From positions 1,984,001 to 2,048,000 of the forward strand of contig NZ_CP018016.1 in assembly GCF_000280495.2 (NCBI RefSeq): a DNA stretch of 64,000 nucleotides, in the 5' to 3' direction. Made by a program: the position numbers and the translations under genes. The notes under the pieces are model-generated. The model was not told the DNA's origin and did no database searches. It worked only from the letters and a program-made list of their open reading frames with translations. The stretch is from Kosakonia radicincitans DSM 16656. GTDB lineage: Bacteria; Pseudomonadota; Gammaproteobacteria; Enterobacterales; Enterobacteriaceae. Of this stretch, positions 61,251-64,000 are shown one piece after another (the first letter of the stretch is position 1; the number at the start of each line of letters is the position of its first letter).

Positions 61251-61275
61251 AACCTCGCTTCGGCGGGGTTTTTCT
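61251..61275 (+). terminator. Terminator ahead of the late genes (probable Q target)
   Basis: AACCTCGC and GCGGGGTT pair around TTCG, followed by TTTCTTTTT. It lies between Q and the late genes, as the lambda tR' does. The late promoter itself is not certain. Confidence 0.75.
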
Positions 61276-61412
61276 TTTTGTGGAATGGGCGGCTGGTGGG
61301 TGTTGTAGCACCCGGCCAGCCATTCGCTCATGTCTGAGATCACAAGCGAACCAAGGCCCACTGCTTTAGCGCAAAAGCATAGTGAGCCTACCAGAGTCCC
61401 GCTTACTGATCT

Positions 61413-62474
61413 ATGAAAAACACTGTAAAAATATCCAGTATTGAGTTAATTAACGCTGATTGCCTGCATTACATACAATCACTTCCTGATAATTCCATTG
61501 ACCTGATTGTTACCGATCCGCCTTACTTCAAGGTAAAGCCGAACGGCTGGGATAATCAGTGGAAAGGGGACGAGGATTACTTAAAGTGGCTCGACGGCTG
61601 TCTGGCACAATTCTGGCGAGTCCTCAAACCCTCGGGTAGCATCTACCTGTTTTGTGGTCATCGCCTTGCAGCCGATATCGAGTTGATGATGCGCCGCCGT
61701 TTCAGTGTGCTGAATCACATCATCTGGGCAAAACCCTCGGGCCGCTGGAACGGCTGTAACAAAGAAAGCCTGCGGTCTTACTTCCCGGCGACCGAGCGCG
61801 TTCTCTTTGCAGAGCATTATCTGGGGCCGTACAGGCCGAAAGACGATGGCTACGAGCGGAAGGGTACTGAGTTGAAGCAAAGCCTGATGGCACCCCTGAT
61901 TGAGTATTTTCAGAATGCCCGCGCTTCGCTTGGTGTGGCATCGAAAGAAATTGCCGCCGCCACGGGTAAGAAAAACATGGTCTCGCACTGGTTCGGAGCC
62001 AGCCAGTGGCAACTGCCGGGCGAGGCTGATTACCAAAAGTTACAGGCGCTATTCACCCGAATAGCCACAGAGAAGCACCAGCGGAGCGAGCTGGTTCAAC
62101 CCCACCACCAACTCGTGGCCACGTACCATTCGCTTAACCGTAAATACTGCGAGCTGGTGGAAGAATACAAATCTCTCCGTCGGTATTTTGCTGTTACCTC
62201 CGTGGTTCCATATACGGATGTCTGGACTTACAAGCCTGTGCAGTTTTACCCCGGAAAACACCCGTGCGAAAAGCCAGCGGACATGTTGAGGGACATTATC
62301 AACGCCAGCAGCAGGCCCGGTGATCTCGTTGCCGATTTTTTCATGGGGTCAGGATCAGCGATTAAAGAAGCGGTGAAACTGGGGCGCGCAGCTGTTGGTG
62401 TTGAACTCGAAACAGAGCAGTTCAATCAGACAGTTAAAGAAATAAACGAGCAGGTTAGCAGGGATGCTAAATAA
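61413..62474 (+). CDS. Phage DNA adenine methyltransferase (N6/N4 class, beta order)
   Basis: The 353-residue protein starts with motif IV DLIVTDPPYFKVKPNGWD. The S-adenosylmethionine motif DLVADFFMGSGSAIKEAVKLGRAAVGVE comes late, giving the beta-class order. A long insertion (about residues 125-245) probably recognises the target. No restriction partner is nearby, so it is an orphan, probably protecting the phage from host restriction or modifying packaging sites. The ribosome site is weak. Confidence 0.88.
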   Translation: MKNTVKISSIELINADCLHYIQSLPDNSIDLIVTDPPYFKVKPNGWDNQWKGDEDYLKWLDGCLAQFWRVLKPSGSIYLFCGHRLAADIELMMRRRFSVLNHIIWAKPSGRWNGCNKESLRSYFPATERVLFAEHYLGPYRPKDDGYERKGTELKQSLMAPLIEYFQNARASLGVASKEIAAATGKKNMVSHWFGASQWQLPGEADYQKLQALFTRIATEKHQRSELVQPHHQLVATYHSLNRKYCELVEEYKSLRRYFAVTSVVPYTDVWTYKPVQFYPGKHPCEKPADMLRDIINASSRPGDLVADFFMGSGSAIKEAVKLGRAAVGVELETEQFNQTVKEINEQVSRDAK

Positions 62475-62482
62475 CGAACATA

Positions 62483-62505
62483 AACCCGCGACAGCGGGTT
62501 TTTCT
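62483..62505 (+). terminator. Terminator after the methyltransferase
   Basis: AACCCGC and GCGGGTT around GACA, followed by TTTTCT. Confidence 0.8.
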
Positions 62506-62614
62506 ATTTTCAGGCCTCGGGAATCAACATCAGATGGCTCGTTGTTAAATGCAGCCCGAAGGCCTGAATCCCTTTCACGCACACAGCACCCCGTCTAATC
62601 GGAGGTGAGAGACT

Positions 62615-62938
62615 ATGAAAATGCCTTACAAACAAGATTTCATTGCTGCTCTACTGGCTGCAAAAGAGCAGGGTATTGGCGCAATGCTGGCGTTTGCAAT
62701 GGCGTATCTCCGGGGACGCTATAACGGCGGCCCAATCATGAAAACGCTTATCGATGCCACCATGTGCGCGATGATCGCCTGGTTTGCCCGTGACCTGCTG
62801 GATTTCTTCGGCCTGGCTAAAAACCTGTCGTATATCGCCAGTGTGTTTATTGGCTACGTAGGTACGGATTTTATCGGCGGCTTCATCAAACGCTTCGCCG
62901 CCAGAAAAGCAGGGGTAGATGATGCAAATCAGCAATAA
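62615..62938 (+). CDS. Phage holin, lambda S-like with dual start
   Basis: The 107-residue protein is close to lambda [41 protein letters not shown] with the same length, three membrane helices and basic tail. The MKM start repeats the lambda dual-start arrangement, giving a 107-residue antiholin and a 105-residue holin. GGAGG lies ahead. It forms inner-membrane holes at lysis time. It overlaps the lysozyme gene by 20 bases. Confidence 0.94.
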   Translation: MKMPYKQDFIAALLAAKEQGIGAMLAFAMAYLRGRYNGGPIMKTLIDATMCAMIAWFARDLLDFFGLAKNLSYIASVFIGYVGTDFIGGFIKRFAARKAGVDDANQQ

Positions 62939-63362
62939 AGGGATCGCCTTAATCAAGCAGTTTGAAGGTCTGCGGCTTGATGCTTATCAGGACAGCGTTG
63001 GTGTGTGGACGATTGGTTATGGCTGGACGCAACCGGTGGATGGCAAACCTATCACTAAGGGCATGGTCATCAAGCAGGAAACTGCCGAGCGCCTGCTTAA
63101 AACTGGCCTGGTAAGTTACGAAAGTGATGTGTCCAAACTGGTGAAGGTGAAGCTGACTCAGGGGCAGTTTGATGCGCTGGTGTCGTTTGCCTACAACCTC
63201 GGAACGCGCGCGCTTTCCACGTCCACGCTCCTGAAAAAGCTGAATGCCGGTGATTATGACGGCGCAGCGGATGAGTTTCCGCGCTGGAATAAGGCGGGTG
63301 GTAAGGAGCTTGCCGGGCTGACCCGTCGCCGCGAGGCAGAGTTCGCTCTGTTTATGTCGTGA
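62919..63362 (+). CDS. Phage lysozyme (endolysin), glycoside hydrolase 24
   Basis: The 147-residue protein has the T4-type catalytic triad pattern in [24 protein letters not shown]16, D25 and T31. It lacks a signal-anchor, so it needs holin to reach the wall, unlike SAR endolysins. It resembles P22 gp19 more than lambda R, which is a transglycosylase. The stop overlaps the Rz start (GTGA). Confidence 0.93.
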   Translation: MMQISNKGIALIKQFEGLRLDAYQDSVGVWTIGYGWTQPVDGKPITKGMVIKQETAERLLKTGLVSYESDVSKLVKVKLTQGQFDALVSFAYNLGTRALSTSTLLKKLNAGDYDGAADEFPRWNKAGGKELAGLTRRREAEFALFMS

Positions 63363-63904
63363 TTGCAGCGCTGTTAAAGCGCTACTGGCTCCAGTTGTCG
63401 GTAATAGCGCTGGTGGCTGTGCTGGCTTTACTACTGATGAAAACGAGGACGGATCTCAGCGTATCGGAGAGCGAAAAGCGTGTGCTGAAGTCAGATAACG
63501 CGTTGCAAGGACAGGTGATAGCCACACAGGCATTCAATGTGAACCGGTTTAATCAGGTGGCACAGTTAGCAGCCAGAGCTAATGCCGACGTCGCCAGCGA
63601 TGCCGAAAACACCGTAATTGAATACCGGGAGATTCTTCGCCGTGAGAAAACCTGTGATCTGCCTGTTCCTGCTCATATCGCTGACGGGCTGCTCTCGTAC
63701 GCAAACCGTTTACGTTCCAGCGCAATGCACTCCGATTCCGGCGGCACTGACGCAGCCAGTCTTACCCCCACTGCCGCCCGCCGCATAACTTACTGCCAAG
63801 CTGTTCTATGGATTAATCCGCTGCTGGCAGCCATTGACAAAGCTAATAACCAGCTAGCTGGAATTCGACAAATAGAAATAGAGAGAGTTAGTCCAGCAAG
63901 GTAG
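63359..63904 (+). CDS. Inner-membrane spanin (Rz-like)
   Basis: The 181-residue protein has an N-terminal membrane helix (YWLQLSVIALVAVLALLLM) and a long periplasmic coiled coil (VSESEKRVLKSDNALQGQVIATQAFNVNRF). An Rz1-like gene is nested in another frame. It joins with Rz1 to fuse inner and outer membranes at the last lysis step. The start is GTG. The tail beyond the Rz1 stop (to 63,904) is longer than in typical short Rz proteins. Confidence 0.83.
   Translation: MIAALLKRYWLQLSVIALVAVLALLLMKTRTDLSVSESEKRVLKSDNALQGQVIATQAFNVNRFNQVAQLAARANADVASDAENTVIEYREILRREKTCDLPVPAHIADGLLSYANRLRSSAMHSDSGGTDAASLTPTAARRITYCQAVLWINPLLAAIDKANNQLAGIRQIEIERVSPAR
63642..63788 (+). CDS. Outer-membrane spanin lipoprotein (Rz1), nested in Rz
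   Basis: A GTG at 63,642 opens a 48-residue frame in a different frame of Rz: MRKPVICLFLLISLTGCSRTQ, with lipobox LTGC, then a proline-rich end (PIPAALTQPVLPPLPPAA). Size, lipobox, proline content and nesting are the hallmarks of Rz1. Confidence 0.9.
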   Translation: MRKPVICLFLLISLTGCSRTQTVYVPAQCTPIPAALTQPVLPPLPPAA

Positions 63905-64000
63905 AGAACGTAACGTGACGAACTCCCCCAAAACTTCTTCAATTATCCATGTATTTTAAAAAGAGATTTAATTATATTTTACAAAGTGTATTTTAGTGAA

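Overview
The window reads as the chromosome of an Enterobacteriaceae member close to Enterobacter, Kosakonia or Klebsiella. I infer this from the order of core genes (a yeeO end, tRNA-Asn copies, amn, nac-cbl, shiA, mtfA, tRNA-Ser-CGA), which resembles the E. coli yeeO-asnW-amn-shiA and mtfA-serU neighbourhoods, and from an eef-type RND pump of the kind known in Enterobacter and Klebsiella. No database was searched; all family names are recognised by eye from protein motifs.

Layout. (1) 1-473: the end of yeeO and a tRNA-Asn. (2) About 474-12,240: an island downstream of that tRNA. Its left part is AT-rich and iron-related: a Fur-box-preceded hypothetical gene, a Fur DNA-binding-domain-only protein, two AraC regulators and a TonB-dependent receptor with a 17/19 Fur box. 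A decayed IS3-family remnant separates it from a GC-rich, Pseudomonas-like cassette: a TetR repressor divergent from FUSC exporter, aldehyde dehydrogenase and carotenoid/stilbene oxygenase. (3) 12,330-17,740: core amn with a downstream M24 aminopeptidase, acuI with its TetR regulator, and a YjfB-type motility gene with a near-perfect sigma-28 promoter. (4) 19,022-28,083: a gpgP-gpgS glucosylglycerate pair, then a permease-pxpC-pxpB-accC-accB-pxpA operon with a divergent LysR regulator. (5) 28,653-35,383: a second tRNA-Asn, nac with NtrC and sigma-54 sites, cbl, a Septu-like ATPase/HNH defence pair, and shiA. (6) 36,234-44,344: an eef-like RND efflux locus with three regulators. (7) 45,636-46,792: a third tRNA-Asn, mtfA and tRNA-Ser.

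(8) 46,793-64,000: the left part of a lambdoid prophage integrated at tRNA-Ser. It runs integrase, DUF4224, an exonuclease, leftward early genes, an immunity region (short repressor, YdaS/YdaT), a YdaU-DnaC replication module, accessory genes, RusA, DUF968, antiterminator Q, an adenine methylase and a lysis cassette (lambda S-like holin, GH24 lysozyme, Rz with nested Rz1). The prophage continues past the window end.

All three tRNA-Asn copies have a decayed P4-type integrase N-terminus just downstream, so this chromosomal segment has been a repeated landing site for islands. The most unusual items are the aromatic-catabolism cassette with twin palindromic operators, the Septu-like pair between cbl and shiA, 19-bp repeats bracketing the phage replication module, a repressor with no visible self-cleavage domain combined with a LexA-box-controlled small phage gene, and an 11-bp tandem repeat that shifts the reading frame.
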